Positions 11,995 through 23,537 are shown, numbered from the stretch's first letter. The stretch is 64,000 bases of DNA from Symbiodinium natans (GCA_905221605.1 CAJNDS010002279.1:67001-131000), one strand, 5' to 3'. Made by a program: numbers and translations. Notes: generated by a model not told the origin, from the letters alone.

Positions 11995-12165
11995 CTTGGT
12001 AGTCCAGTGGGACCCTTTTTATCCCGTTTTGTTGGTTCAAGGTCACCTGCTTGTAAAGTAACCGTCAACTCTAAATCCTAAACCCTAAACCCTAAACCCT
12101 AAACCCTAAACCCTAAACCCTAAACTCTAAACCCTTACTCTAATATGGTTCAAAGGCTACCAAGC
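11995..12165. repeat. Family A MITE interrupted by a telomeric array
   Basis: The left part starts CTTGGTAGTCCAGTGGGACC and runs through TTGTAAAGTAACCGTCAAC. The right part, CCCTTACTCTAATATGG ... GCTACCAAGC, continues the same family. Between them (about 12069-12135) sit roughly nine CCCTAAA units that are absent from the intact copies at 6528-6605 and 7508-7578. Confidence 0.7.
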
Positions 12166-13007
12166 CTATGATTCCAGCCCAGGAGGGCCAGCTCCCCCAC
12201 CCCCTTGTGTGGAGTACTCCTGTAATACGGCACCTTACTCTTTCTTTGTGTATTTTGTGTGGTTTAAACTGTTTTTTATTGTTTCTTGTTCTTCTTGTTC
12301 AATGTCTTTTGTACGGTTTAATCTTTTTTCGGGTGCCCAATATAAAGGCCCCGAACCATCAAGTGCCTGCCAATACATAGAGTCCCCATCTCCATCAGGG
12401 CGAAGACGCATCTTGCCTGCAGAGCCCAGGACGTTTGAGGGTTGAGGTTTAGGGTTTAGGGTTTAGGCTTTAGGGTTTAGGCTTTAGGGTTTAGGGTTTA
12501 GGGTTTGGAGTTTAGGGTTTAGGGTTTAGGGCTTATTCCCTTGTATATCCGGGGATTTGCAGGACACTGCGTAGGGTTTCCTCTTGCTCGCGGTCGTCCG
12601 AGGCCTTCAGGGTAAGCACGTTGTGCAAAAATTTCCCTACTCTGGAAACGAAAGGTTCGTCTTGAAGAGCTAACAGCTTTTGTTGAGCCTCTCGATTTGA
12701 CAGGGTTTGCGCCCTAGACCAAGCCGTGTCCGAAATCTTCGGAGATCGTTGTAGTGTGCTAGGAAAGTGAGCATGCCCCAAACCCTTCAACAACAACCTA
12801 GACCAGAGACCTTACCCTATATGGACCTTACTAGTGTGTCCTTAGGGGCACCCTGGAAGTGCAGGGTTCCATATGCCCTGCGACCCCAAACCCTCAGCCT
12901 TGGAGAGAGTGAGATTTTCTCACAGCTAAGTGCCGTCTCCCTGCAGTGTGGATGAGACTGTTCAACCTAGGCAGATGGCAACCAAAAAGCAAACACCCGC
13001 CCGAAAC

Positions 13008-13340
13008 CCTATATGAAACCCTAAACCCAACAAACCTAAACCCTAACCCTAAACCCTAAACCCTAGACCCTCAACCCTAAACCCTAAACCCTAAACCCTA
13101 AACCCTAAACCCTAAACCCTAACTCAGCGGACTTAACAGCCCAGAGCCCCAGGTGCGTCGGGGCATCGCTTGCAGGGGAGGCTGTCGAAATCCAGCGCGG
13201 CTCCCGACATCCCTTACCGAGGGGTGGGGGGGGGGCCGGGGCTCTAGGGTTTAGGGTTTAGGTTTAGGGTTTAGGGTTTAGGGTTTAGGGTTTAGGGTTT
13301 AGGGTTTAGGGTTTAGGGTTTAGGGTTTAGGGTTTAGGGG
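13008..13340. repeat. CCCTAAA array, island, TTTAGGG array
   Basis: C-strand units fill 13008-13125 and G-strand units 13240-13340 (about 13 perfect copies). They enclose a 110-bp island that reads openly as ASLAGEAVEIQRGSRHP and ends in a G run. This is a clean example of the polarity seen around exon-like islands. Confidence 0.85.
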
Positions 13341-13692
13341 GCCTTGGTTCTAGGGTTTCGGGTCTAGGTCTCAAGCTGTTGCCCAAAAAATATAGGGTTT
13401 AGGGTTTAGGGTTTAGGGTTTAAGTACATCTTCTCCAACACTGGGTCATTGGCAGTGTTCTCAGACGTATTGCTACGTTGCACGTCTGAAGGATGGTTGA
13501 TGCTCTTGTTCCTACCTGGCCAATAGACAGTTTACAGGCTTTTCATTCCCTTGGCTATTGGAGAAGCAAGTCTTGACTGCTAAGCTGCTCTGACCCACAT
13601 GTAGGCCTCCTCAAGGGCGCGTTGCAGGGTACCAAAAACAAGGAGTTTAGGGTTGAGGGTTTAGGGTTTAGGGTGTGCTCTCTGTCTCCTTA

Positions 13693-13758
13693 GCTGCAAG
13701 CGCCAGAGCCTTGTGCACAATCGTCGGTATGGGTGCGCTGCGCAAGTACCTCGTTGAG
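13693..13758 (+). CDS. Possible host exon (unidentified)
   Basis: The segment follows TCTCCTTAG and ends at the donor-like GTATCT. It reads ASARALCTIVGMGALRKYLV, with a helical, amphipathic character. TTTAGGG units (13650-13672) lie upstream and the CCCTAAA array 13808-13877 downstream, so this island breaks the usual polarity. Confidence 0.45.
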
Positions 13759-14139
13759 GTATCTGCTAGGATGAGGAAAAGCTTAGCGCCGACTGGCTTG
13801 CTAAGTTACCCTAAACCCTAAACCCTAAACCCTAAACCCTAAACCCTAAACCCTAAACCCTAAACCCTAAACCCTAAGCCTATGGGCAACTTGGTTCTAT
13901 GTTCTTAGCAAGAACCCCAGCTAGGCAGTGGTTTGAGGGTCTGGAGCTAAAAGCACGAGGCAGGCTATGGGTGCGAGTGCCAGGCCCTTACTTCAACCGC
14001 CTCAACCCTCAACCCTGGAAACAGAAACCCTTACCCCAAGGATCCATGTACCTGTATAGTATATACTTGGGCTTTAAAGCTACTAGCAAGGGACCCCCCC
14101 CCCCCCCCCGCCCAATACCCCTTTAAGGAAGATACCTTA

Positions 14140-15265
14140 AATTGAAGGACCGGGATCCTGAATCTAATTCAAGGTATGAATCCTTGTGTAGGGAGTATTG
14201 GGCTCATTGGGTGTTACTAACCCTGAACCCTAAACCCTAATAACCCTAAACCCTTTATCCTTATAGGGCTAAAAAACTCTTTGCTTCCGCCTAAGTCGCG
14301 GCTACAAGCCCAAAATCGACAACCGGATGGTACCCTGGATGCACTGGCTTACGGGCCACACGGGTTTGCAGATTTAGGATGTGGGGTTTAGGGCTCGGTA
14401 AGCCCTTGGGACATAAAACCTAATGGGTTGAAGCGGGCCATATTCAGGAATATTTTCAGAAGGTTGTAAAGGCCATCCGATAGGCCTAGAGGGTTTAGGG
14501 TTTTGGTTTTCGGGAGGTTTGCAGAGTGACGGGTTGGGAGATCTTATAGGGCCCGCCAATGCTTTTGAACGATAGACGTAGGGTCCTCGGCACACGGTTA
14601 GCATGCATGATGTGGGGCACCGACAGGATACTTCAGGGCTCTCCGCTATCTCTCCCGAACAGTCCATGTGCCTAAACTTTAAGTACGTCCTAAATAGGGG
14701 CTTTGGGGCCCAAGTCTACAATAACAAGGTACATGGACCCTTAGGGTCTTTGTAGGTGGTCAGTGGTCAGTGTCAGCACCGCCAAAAGCCTTCTAGCGGT
14801 ATGTGGCAGCTGAAGTTCTGACAAGCACCACAACATGAGACTCTCCAGGGTTCAGGGCTTATAGGGTTAAGGGTTAGGTTTGCGGCCTGAAACGGTGGAA
14901 GAGAAACACTCGCGTTTCAGCATGAAGGCATGAGGTCCAGCTGTCAGCATGACTATTACAACTTCTTTTTGTTGCATCACTGCTCTTAGCTTCAATCCAC
15001 GTAGTTGTGTGTAGTGTTAGTGCTAGGGTTGGTATTGGTATTGGTATGGGTCTTTGAACATTCTTGTTGTTTGCTTTTCATTCAGTAGTTGTCGCTTATA
15101 AGCTCTTTACTGTTCTTTTTGTCTTGGTGAGCGTTTTAGGGTCACTGAAAAAGGGTAGTGGGGTTCATGCGTTTCCGAAGCCCTAAATCCTAAACCCTAA
15201 GCCCTAAAGCCTAAACCCTGAACCCTAAACCCCAACACAACTCTGCCGTGTCTTGGTTTGGGGGG
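14140..15265. other. Host non-coding stretch with a family C MITE
   Basis: Contains scattered telomeric units (14225, 14385, 14850, 15180-15235), a family C MITE at 14661-14746 and TTGGTA microrepeats near 15030. I see no coding-like island. The minus-strand frame 14374-14667 is assembled from repeat fragments. Confidence 0.5.
14661..14746. repeat. MITE-like palindromic repeat, family C (short copy)
   Basis: Ends AGTCCATGTGCCT and GTACATGGACCCTTAGGG are inverted copies. Longer copies with the same TTTGGGGCCCAAGT core lie at 18651-18758, 36073-36180 and 61313-61417. A more diverged copy is at 61206-61296. Confidence 0.75.
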
Positions 15266-15270
15266 GAGAG

Positions 15271-15354
15271 ATGCTCTGTGAGGTCTCCAACGCCTACGAC
15301 ATGTTCCAGCAGAGCAAGGCGTCAATAGAGCTTCGGCCCAAAGACCGGATGCAG
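15271..15354 (+). CDS. Possible host exon (unidentified)
   Basis: An island of good coding character: CEVSNAYDMFQQSKASIELR, then PKDRMQ. It follows GGGGGGAGAG and ends at CAG before GGCTTG. The CCCTAAA tract at 15180-15235 is upstream. The next 500 bases (to 15850) are unique DNA with open frames on both strands, but no family is recognisable. Confidence 0.45.
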
Positions 15355-16277
15355 GGCTTGGGGGGAAGGAGATTCTGGTTGTGGGTGGTCAGGCTATCGG
15401 ATTGCATGAGGCCACAGAGTACGTGTTGAAATCATATGATTGTTGCAGAACTGTTGAGCATTTTTGTGCGTTGAGAATACATGCCGGTTTCCCCGCCTTA
15501 ATGCACATGTTTACTTTTTGTTCATCGCAGCTTTGAATGCCTGCCACAAAACCTTCACAAACCTGCCCAGAATCGTTTCGCGCATTTTGCATTTTGCGCA
15601 GCAGCTTTGGACGTACAAGTCTGCAAAGAATCTGCAAAGTAACATACAATCCTGGACGTCCGGGTTCTTCCAACTGCAACATTCCATGCGCCGTCCATCT
15701 GCAACCTATCTGGATTCTCCCATCTGTAGCATCCGAAGCATCATTTAACTTTAGGGCTTGGGGTGTACCAAGCTGCCAAAGATTTGAAGCTTTCCAGGGA
15801 GGTCCTAAAACCGCCCCCCCTAACCCCAAAAAGAGCACCGACATTTAGTGTACTGGGGTTGATGAAAGTCAAGGTTAGCGAAGTTTTGGCTTTGAATGCT
15901 GCCACATGCAGGAGTTTAGGGTTCAGGGTTTAGTACTGGCTCCTAAGCCTTGACCGCTGCTCCCAAAAGCCGAGGAGAATCGACTGAACAGCTTGACCAG
16001 CATGGCCAGTCTGCCGCCCGTGCGGCACGGTTTGGGGGGTTTAGGGTTTAGGGTTTAGGGTTTGGGGTGGTGGGGGGTGGGGGGTGGGGGGTGGGGGGTT
16101 GGGGAAGGGCGGGCGCGGGAACTAGGCCTTCAGGCTTTGGGAGTTGGGGTTTAGGGCGTTTGGGGTGGTTGATCACAGCTCAGGAATCACGTTTGTGGCC
16201 TGTTTTTGCGCCAGTATAGAAGAACATATCCTGGTAATCACCCTAGGCCATTCTAACAGCCAACAGCCTGAGGGTAG

Positions 16278-16400
16278 TTTCATGGGCCGTGAGTATGGTC
16301 CCTAACCTCCTTTAAAGGGTTCTGAAGTGAGTTGTATAGGGTATTTAAGGGGCACCCTTTAAGGGGCCCATATTATGCGACCATGTAACTACCCTTAGCA
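16278..16400. repeat. MITE-like repeat, family D
   Basis: Contains AAAGGGTTCTGAAGT, TATAGGGTATTTAAGG and CCCTTTAAGGGGCCCATATT, ending GACCATGTAACTA. Related copies lie at about 11845-11947, 35928-36050, 36470-36606 and 41785-41957. The ends (ATGGTCC / GACCAT) are inverted. Confidence 0.65.
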
Positions 16401-16931
16401 ACCCCAATTCAGCACTTGTCGAGGTTAGATGCGGATGGCGACTCGGTTGGTATCGAGTCCCTCGGCTGCTTTTGAGGGCGGCCTGTATAAAGTTTGCCAA
16501 CAGCTTAAGCTGCATTTTCCTCCAAAAAAAGTCCCTGGAGTAAGCTGTGGAACCTAAACCAATAACAACAGTGCATTTCCCCAAAACTCTACAGTCCTGT
16601 GAGACCACAGCCCCCCTGCAATCCCCGAACCCCCCCCCCCCCCCCGCCCCCGCCCGCCACCCCCAACCCCCCCAGCAACGCTCAAAGATTTAGCGACCTA
16701 TGCATCCTTGAATGAAAGGGGAATATGATCGAAGGTATGGTGACTTCCTTTAAGTTCCTTAACGAAGAACCCAGGTTAAGACGAAGGACCCAGACCCTAA
16801 ACACTAAACCCGCACCCTTAATCCAGTGGCTGTGCAGAGTCCTTGCCTTGACGGCAGCCCTGGGGACGAAAGATGGCATCACAAAGCCACTCCATGACTA
16901 GCATTTGTTTGAGAACTCCGAAAATGGCTGA

Positions 16932-17008
16932 AAAGACTCTTCCCTATAACGGCAACATAGGGATCACTATGTTTGAGTTTTTGGGGGCCTCTTAAGCAAG
17001 TAGTAGAT
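16932..17008. repeat. Dispersed repeat, family H
   Basis: Pattern: ACTCTTCCCTATAACGGCAA ... GGGGGCCTCTTAAGCAAGTAGTAGATGA. Relatives lie at 7673-7742, 24697-24775, 41116-41150 (3' end only) and 62365-62440. Function unknown. Confidence 0.6.
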
Positions 17009-17142
17009 GACACTGCCGCTGGAAGTGGGAACCCGAACCTTGAAGCCTGAAGCAGCCCATGGATAGCAAATCGTGGTTCACTACACTTTGTCATAGTTGG
17101 ATACCATTTTGCATGTTTAAGGGTACTTAAACCCCATAAGGA

Positions 17143-17225
17143 ATATATATATATATATATATACATACATATATATATATTATATTATACTATGTTATAT
17201 TATTTTATATTATATATATATGCAA
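17143..17225. repeat. (TA)n microsatellite
   Basis: Mostly alternating TA with ACATACAT and TTATAT variants. Similar TA tracts lie at 29838-29895, 33420-33442, 42917-42960 and 62346-62364. Confidence 0.9.
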
Positions 17226-17339
17226 ATGTTTAATCTCATCCCAACCATGAACTAGTACAGTGGTTGGAAATGATGATTCTCGTCGTTCTGTAGAGGCGCT
17301 GCGCTCTCGGAATCCTTGTAAGCACCTGCTAGTTCGATC

Positions 17340-17578
17340 CCCTAAACCCTAAACCCTAAACCCTAAACCCTAAACCCTAAACCCTAAACCCTAAACCCTA
17401 AACCCTAACGTTAGGGTTTCCGCTGTGGGAGCACATCAGGAGCATCTTCCTCAACACCTCTTTCGTGAGCTCCGAAGCTGAGCCTGATGACAAGCCACGC
17501 AGCTGCCATAGTTTAGGGTTTATAGGTTTTGGGGTTAGGGTTTAGGGTTTGGGGTTTAGGGTTTAGGGTTTAGGGCTC
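17340..17578. repeat. CCCTAAA array, island, TTTAGGG array
   Basis: Nine perfect C-strand units (17340-17409) meet a TTAGGG at 17411, then a 95-bp island, then G-strand units from 17513. The junction CCCTAACGTTAGGG is itself a small palindrome, like two telomere ends joined head to head. Confidence 0.8.
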
Positions 17579-17874
17579 CGACCGTCTAACCCCAAGCTGA
17601 TGAGCCCCTCCCCTGCCCTCTTGGGGTTTAGGGTTTCGGGTTTAGGGTTTAGGGTTTAGGGTCTAGGGTCCCGTCATCAACCCCAAAGCAGCGAATAACC
17701 CGAACCCTTAACCAGGCCAAAGAAGGGTGCCCTTAATACAATATAGCTAATGGGCCACCAAGCGAACATGATACACCCTCAAAGGGGATACACCTAATTT
17801 TTGGCACGCCTCGCCCAGACATTCAACCAGGAGTGTTTGGTTGAATATACCTCGTTTCACCTGGTTGAAGGATA

Positions 17875-18195
17875 CCTAAACCCTAAACCCCAAACTTCAA
17901 ACCCCAAACCCTCAACCCCAAACCCTGAACCCCAAACCCTAAACCCTAAACCCTAAACCCTAAACCCTAAACCCTAAACCCTAAACCCTTCATGGGATGA
18001 CCATTGGGTACGTCTAACCCATCCAGGAACCTTTTGGTCCAAAGCCCGATTCTTGGTCGGGTTTTGGAGTTTTGCTCTCCGGGCTGACGCCATAAAGCGA
18101 AAACGTTTAGGGTTTAGGGTTTAGGGTTTAGGGTTTAGGGTTTAGGGTTTAGGGTTTAGGGTTTAGGGTTTAGGGTTTAGGGTTTAGGGTTTAGG
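17875..18195. repeat. CCCTAAA array, island, TTTAGGG array
   Basis: The C-strand array ends at 17990. The island 17991-18103 contains a small inverted repeat (AAAGCCCGATTC / TCGGGTTTTGG). Thirteen perfect G-strand units follow (18103-18195). Confidence 0.85.
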
Positions 18196-18650
18196 GGGAG
18201 GCCCTAAAGAAAGTAAAACCCCGGCTGGAAAAATGCAGACCGCGAAGTGTTGGCAAGTCAGTTGTGCAGAATGCCCTGAGAATTATAGGCCTAAGGGTTT
18301 AGGGTTTGGGGTCTGGGCTTTAGGGTTTAGGGTTTAGGGTTCAGGGTGTAGGGTGTAGGGTTTAGGGTTTAGGGTTTAGTGTTCAGAGTTCAGGGTTTCG
18401 GGAGTATTCGCTGCCCCGGCACACACCGAACCCGACGGCTCCACGCAAGGCTCTGCACGGGAAAGGCGTTGGAGGACCAGTGCGCCCGGCTGCTGTCTGC
18501 GCATGAGGGTTTTAGGGTTTAGAGCTTCGGGTTTAGGATTCTGGGGTTTAGGGTTTATAAGGGTTTTGTTGGAAAGGAACACTGGAGTCACGTGGATCAG
18601 CTTCGCGATCAGGGTGTTTCGGCTTGTCTAGATTGGGTGTTTTAGCTTGC

Positions 18651-18758
18651 CCTAAGAGTCCATGTACGTGAATATTTTATACTTGGCCCTTAAAGTACTT
18701 CCTACATAGGGACTTTGGGGCCCAAGTATATAATGATGAGGTGCATGGACCCTTAGGG
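18651..18758. repeat. MITE-like palindromic repeat, family C
   Basis: AGTCCATGTACGTGAATATT pairs with ATGAGGTGCATGGACCC across a core AAGTACTTCC ... GGGACTTTGGGGCCCAAGTA. The minus-strand frame 18652-18834 reads through it and is not a gene. Confidence 0.8.
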
Positions 18759-19256
18759 TTGACCACCTGACAGCAAAACGGCCGTTCCGGATCTGTTCCC
18801 TGAAAGTGCTGTCGAGAAGTGCTCTTCTTTGCATCGCCGTAGTCTCCTGCGGTTTTTCAGGCTGGGGTGCAAGACTGTGACCTTACTCCAACCCAAAGCA
18901 CCTGACGCTTAACTACAGACTTGTTTATGAACCACCTAGTTAAGTAGTATATAAGGTTTTAGCGTTTACAATCTAAAGTTTAGGGTTTAAGGTTTGTAAG
19001 GTGGGTTATGAGGATGACAAGAGGGGAGGATCCAAAAAGCAGAGCCCCCAACAAACAGTACCCTATACTACTTAGAATTGGCTCATTCCCAGGAGCTATT
19101 AGGAACCCGTCAAGGGATCTATTTTGTGGATCCTCCCAGGAGTCTGGGTAAGTAGACGTACGCTACGCCCCAAACATAAACCCTAAACCCCAAGCCCTAT
19201 AACCCTAAACCCTAAGCCCTAAACCCTAACCCTATAAACCCTAAACCCGAAGAGCT

Positions 19257-19313
19257 GCCAAGCAGGATGCGAAGGAGAAGTGCGCGGTGCTCAAGAAGGA
19301 AGACTCCGAGGCG
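19257..19313 (+). CDS. Possible host exon (unidentified)
   Basis: Reads AKQDAKEKCAVLKKEDSEA, a charged helical or coiled-coil-like segment, then TGA. The bases GAG|GC before the stop could be a GC donor. The CCCTAAA tract 19185-19250 is left and TTTAGGG (19345-19382) right. Confidence 0.45.
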
Positions 19314-19700
19314 TGACTCCTGCTGGGGCTTTTCGGGTGTAGGGGTTTAAGGTTTGGGGTTTAGGGTTTAGGGTGTAGGGTTCTGGTGGGGCTTCTCGTT
19401 GAAAACGGCTATGTAAAGATGACTCCTAAACCCGAAACCCTAGGGTTTAGGGTTTAGGGTAAAGATTTTAGGGTTTTGTCCTGAAGAATGTTTAGGTGTG
19501 CAGGCTTACTTTGGGTCACTTTAAACCCGAAACCCTGAACCCTAAACCCTAAACCCTTAACCGCAACCCAAAATTCAACAGACCAAGACCCCGCCCAGAA
19601 AACAAGAGGGCATGAAGCCAACCCTAAAAAACCCTAAACCCTAAACCCTAAACCCTAAATCCACCTAAAAGTCAAGAGGGCATGAAGCCCTCACGTGCAG

Positions 19701-19757
19701 GAAGAGGAGGAAGAGCTGGAGGAGGACGAGGAGGCGAAGGAACAGCAGGCCAGGGAT
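19701..19757 (+). CDS. Possible host exon, acidic coiled segment
   Basis: Follows the acceptor-like TCACGTGCAG and reads EEEEELEEDEEAKEQQARDE. Its left array (19630-19665) and right array (19762-19800) follow the usual polarity. Low-complexity acidic sequence is easy to find by chance, so confidence is moderate. Confidence 0.4.
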
Positions 19758-19852
19758 GAGACTAGGGTTTAGGGTTTAGGGTTTAGGGTTTAGGGTTCAG
19801 GGCTTAGGTTATCTAAGTTCTAAAGATATGTGCTAGTCCACACATCAAAAGT

Positions 19853-20165
19853 AGGACGACAGCAAAACGACGGAGGGACGACGGTGGGACGACGGAGGAA
19901 CGATGGTGGGACGACGGAGGGACGACGGCAAGACGACGGAGGCACGACGGCGGGATGACAGGGCGACGACGGCAGGACGACGGCGGGACGACGGCGCGAC
20001 GACGGCGCGACGACGGCGCGACGACAGCGCGACGACGGCGCGACGACGGCGCGACAGCCGTCGTCCCCCCGTCGTCACCCCGTCGTCGCGCCGTCGTCAC
20101 CCCGTCGTCGCGCCGTCGTCACCCCGTCGTCGCGCAGTCGTCACCCCATCGTTGCCCCGTCAAAG
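19853..20165. repeat. GACGACGGC minisatellite forming a large inverted repeat
   Basis: About 200 bp of 9-10 base units (GACGACGGC, GACGACGGA) are followed from about 20057 by their inverse (GTCGTCGCGCC, GTCGTCACCCC) for about 110 bp. The DNA could fold into a long GC-rich hairpin. All long frames here (RRRR/VVPPSS type) are translations of the repeat. Confidence 0.85.
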
Positions 20166-20629
20166 CCCTGACGTCTGGACCCCTCTAGCTGGACTAGAAA
20201 CCATACCCCACATATCTCTAGAACTTAAATAAGGTTTAGGGTTTAGGGTTTTTTAATTAGGGTTTAGGGTTTAGTGAAAGAACTTGCACTGGTTTCGGGC
20301 TTAGGGTTCAGGGTTGACGGTTCAGGGTTTGTCCATACTTCAGATATTCTCTTTGTTCCGTCTAAGCGGATCTTGTTATGGAGCATGCTCAGATTAGAGG
20401 GTTCTGACGACCAACTTAGATCAGAGTCGATTGTTAGAGAGTTAGACCATATGTCTTGCTGGCAACATCGACGCTGGGGCCTCTTTGGTGTTGTCGCAGC
20501 TTTGTGTGCCCAAAGCTCGGACTGTCTTTTGTTGCTCTCAACACGGACCTGTTGCCGAACCCGATTAGGACTTGATCTTCTTACGCCCACGCTTGCAAGC
20601 TCTTTTGACTCATCGTACCCCTAAGGATG

Positions 20630-21850
20630 TACCCCTATAAGAGGTTCCCTTCACACGCTCCGAATATGGCCCTCATATTCCCTTAAGCATCTGAAAAAAT
20701 GGTCCCCGAACCCTAAACCCTAAACCCTAACCCCTAAACCCTATAAACCCTAAGTCAAAAAGGGCCTCCAAGCACTTAAGCCTCCGCAGGATTCCGCATA
20801 CCTGCCGCGCCCTCAGCTACCGCGCTCAGGGTGCAGATTCTTCGTCCTGCCTTTTGCGCAGTCCAAGAACAGATGTGTCTATCCGCAACCCCTGAACCCT
20901 AAACCCCAAGCTCCAAACCCTAAACCCAGGTGGCAAAAAAGCCTACACCCTATTCCCTAAACACCCTCCAACCCGATGTCAACAATCCCTCCGGGGTGTC
21001 CAGGTTCTTATCATATCACATTCATCAGGATTCATGTCACACGAGTGAACAATGAATAAAAAAACAGACCCAAGCCTTAAAGCACCCACCTCCCTACTGC
21101 CCGTCAAATACCCAAAGTTCTGGTCCTCATCGCCCCAAACAAACCCTAAAACCTAAAACCCCAAAACCCCTAAAACCCCCAAACCGTACAGGGCCCTAAA
21201 CCCTAAAACCTCAAGGCCCCTAAAACCCTTAAACCCCCTAAACCCCTACATCCCCTAAAGCCCCTAACTCCTACACCCTACGCCCTAAATCTCAAAAGCC
21301 ACTTGGGGGTTTACGAAAATGTGGGACCCCTGAAAATAGACCCCAAATAGTGGGATCCCGTTATATCCGCCGACCCTGGCGGCGTGTTGGATGGGTTTGA
21401 GGAGGTGAAAACCTCCCTCTTTACCCAAAATGCGGGGGGGGGGGGGTAGGGGGGGCGGTGCACAATTTTTCGTGGAGGACCCGCGCCACCCGCACAGCGG
21501 CGTAAAACGGTTAGGTAGGGGCGCCCTCAGGGCAAACCTACTGACCCCCCCCAACCCCCCCCCCCCACCCCCCCCCCCCCCCCCCCCCCCCCCCGTCTTT
21601 TGGGCTGTTTGGGTCCTGGTGCCACCCCCCCCCCAACGTTTCACAGAACTCGCCGAGCAGGCTGGGATGAGGAAAGCATCCTTTGAGCCGACGAGTGGGT
21701 TTAGACCCTTCAACTATGCTCCAGCGGGGTCGGCGGCTTGAGCCGGAGGCTCTTAAATTAAGGATCCCTAATAAGGTACTCCTAATGAACCCCACATGCC
21801 TAAGCCCCTAAATCCCTAGACCTCTAAACCCTAACCAAAAGCCACATGCC
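20630..21850. other. Host non-coding stretch with poly-C and degenerate ITS
   Basis: Contains CCCTAAA tracts at 20700-20755 and 21140-21290, a G run near 21434 and a 50-base C-rich run at 21545-21595. The frames at 21285-21713, 21430-21741 and 21538-21795 are dominated by Gly or Pro runs from the homopolymers. I see no supported gene. Confidence 0.5.
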
Positions 21851-21936
21851 CCTAAACCCTAAACCCTAAACCCTAAATCCCAAACCCTAAACGCTAAACC
21901 CTTGAAACCCCCAAGTCCCCAAAAGCACATGCCCAG

Positions 21937-22028
21937 GGCCTGCATCTCCGACGTCTGCCAGACGGCCAACGGTGACTTCGGGGAGGCAGCAAAGGAGACG
22001 GAGGCAAAGTGGGGAGTCGATGGCTTCT
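21937..22028 (+). CDS. Possible host exon (unidentified)
   Basis: Follows ACATGCCCAG; reads ACISDVCQTANGDFGEAAKE then TEAKWGVDGF and ends at a donor reading GTTTGGG, a mutated telomeric unit. CCCTAAA (21850-21915) is left and TTTAGGG (22035-22075) right. The end KWGVDGF is faintly like the WGFDGF of GH3 enzymes, but the rest does not support that. Confidence 0.5.
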
Positions 22029-22456
22029 GTTTGGGTTTCGGGTCTTGGGTCTAGGGTTTAGGGTTTAGGGTTTATGGTAGCTGAGTGTGGCGAACTTCCA
22101 GACGGATTGCTCACAGGGCTGTTGAGAAGATTTTTTTGCGTTTAGGGTTTCAGGCAAACCCTGATTCCGAAACCCAAAAGACTACGGAGTCAATTTTTGG
22201 AGTTGAGGCTTGCTGAGGTCCTTAGCCGGAGCGGGTTTGGGCTTACCCCAGTTTAGGGTTTGATTCCTTATTTAAGGGGTATTGTGCTCTGTGGGTATGC
22301 CCAGGCGACAAGATTGTGTGTTCGAGCGACTGTACACCTGAACCCTCCACCCTGAACCCTGAACCCTAAGCCCTAAACCCTAAGCCCTAAACCCTAAACC
22401 GTAAACCCAGCACGCTTTCGGGTTGAGGGCTCCCTACACCCCAGCCCCCGCCATAG

Positions 22457-22510
22457 GAAGAGAGCGAGATGCAAGCGGCGCTGAAGCACAAGAAGGCACC
22501 CTCGGTGCAG
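22457..22510 (+). CDS. Possible host exon (unidentified)
   Basis: Bounded by an acceptor CCGCCATAG and a donor CAG|GTTGTG. One frame reads EESEMQAALKHKKAPSVQ, a charged helix. CCCTAAA units (22330-22405) lie left and TTTAGGG (22540) right. Both splice sites look canonical. Confidence 0.5.
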
Positions 22511-22868
22511 GTTGTGGCACATCAAAGCACCTGTTTTTGGGTTTTAGGGTTTAGGGCTTAGGGTTCCGCCTCATGCACTCTTAACGTCAGCCGCCAACCC
22601 AAGTAGCACCATTTTGTTGGACAAGCCTCCCTGAACCCTAAACACCTAACTAAACGCGAAATTCAGAACATCCTACAGATTCCGCCTCTCTTGCCCCAAC
22701 ATCCCCAAACTTAAGAACCGGATGTGGGGCTTCATTTAACACAACCCTACCTTGTCCGTGTGCTAGATTCTTAGGCGTAGGGAGGAGGGGGGGGGGGGGA
22801 AATGGCAGCATGAAACGCCAGGGCTTCCTAAACCCTAAAACCCTAAACCCTAAACCCTAAACCTTCAG

Positions 22869-22930
22869 GAATTCCGCGTGGCTGCGGCCGACGGCGACTG
22901 CAAGAAAGGCCCTTCGTCCTGGCTCGAGAG
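22869..22930 (+). CDS. Possible host exon (unidentified)
   Basis: Follows ACCTTCAG and reads EFRVAAADGDCKKGPSSWLE. It is flanked by CCCTAAA (22835-22865) and TTTAGGG (22955-23025). The donor is not clear. Confidence 0.45.
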
Positions 22931-23139
22931 GGCGCACCTAAACCCCAAAATTAGGTCTAGGGTTTTAGGGTGTAGGGTTTAGGGTGTAGGGTTTAGGGTT
23001 TAGGGTTTATGGTTTAGAGTTAGAAAGAAGTTGCATGACCTCTTCTCTAGTGTCCTCTGGGTTTGCTTTGGTTCGCTCGGCAGCTGAGATTTGCGACGGC
23101 AAGAAATCACTCACAACTCTCGCAGTCCAAACCCTTAAA

Positions 23140-23243
23140 CTTGGGATGTTCCCCCTTATACTAACAGCTCCTTAACAGGGATTGTAATCGGGGTACTCTA
23201 ATCCCTATTAAGGACTGTTACTAAAAGGGGGAACATCCCAACC
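23140..23243. repeat. MITE-like palindromic repeat, family B
   Basis: CTTGGGATGTTCCCCCTTAT ... AAAGGGGGAACATCCCAACC. Inner arms AGGGATTGTAAT and ATCCCTATTAAGG also pair. It is the best preserved copy of the family in the window. Confidence 0.8.
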
Positions 23244-23537
23244 TTAAACCCTTAAGCCCATAAACCCCAAATAACCCTAAGCCCTATGTAAGGCCTAAAC
23301 TGCTCAAACCTGGTGGCAACGGAGAGAGTCCTCGGTCCTGTGCTCGGGGCCCTGGGAGATTGGTTTCCAAGAAGCAAGTCCTGCAGGGTTCAGGGTTTGG
23401 GGTTTTGGGTAACAAGTCCTTGAGGGCTTTAGGGTTTTAGGGCTTCGGGCACTGCAGTCCCTCCTCGAAAGGTTTAGGGTTTTGAGCTTCGGGTTTAGGG
23501 TTTAGTGTTACCTGGACACCACCACGGCCTCCCGCAG

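Noticed and set aside
15389-15844. Minus-strand 151-codon frame
   Set aside because: Open frames exist on both strands in this unique DNA, and I see no motif or splice context to choose one. Left uncalled.
19813-20232. Four overlapping frames of 77-109 codons
   Set aside because: All are translations of the GACGACGGC minisatellite (RRRD, VVPPSS runs).
21937-22028. KWGVDGF as the GH3 catalytic WGFDGF region
   Set aside because: The preceding residues do not resemble the family, and the following SD motif is missing.
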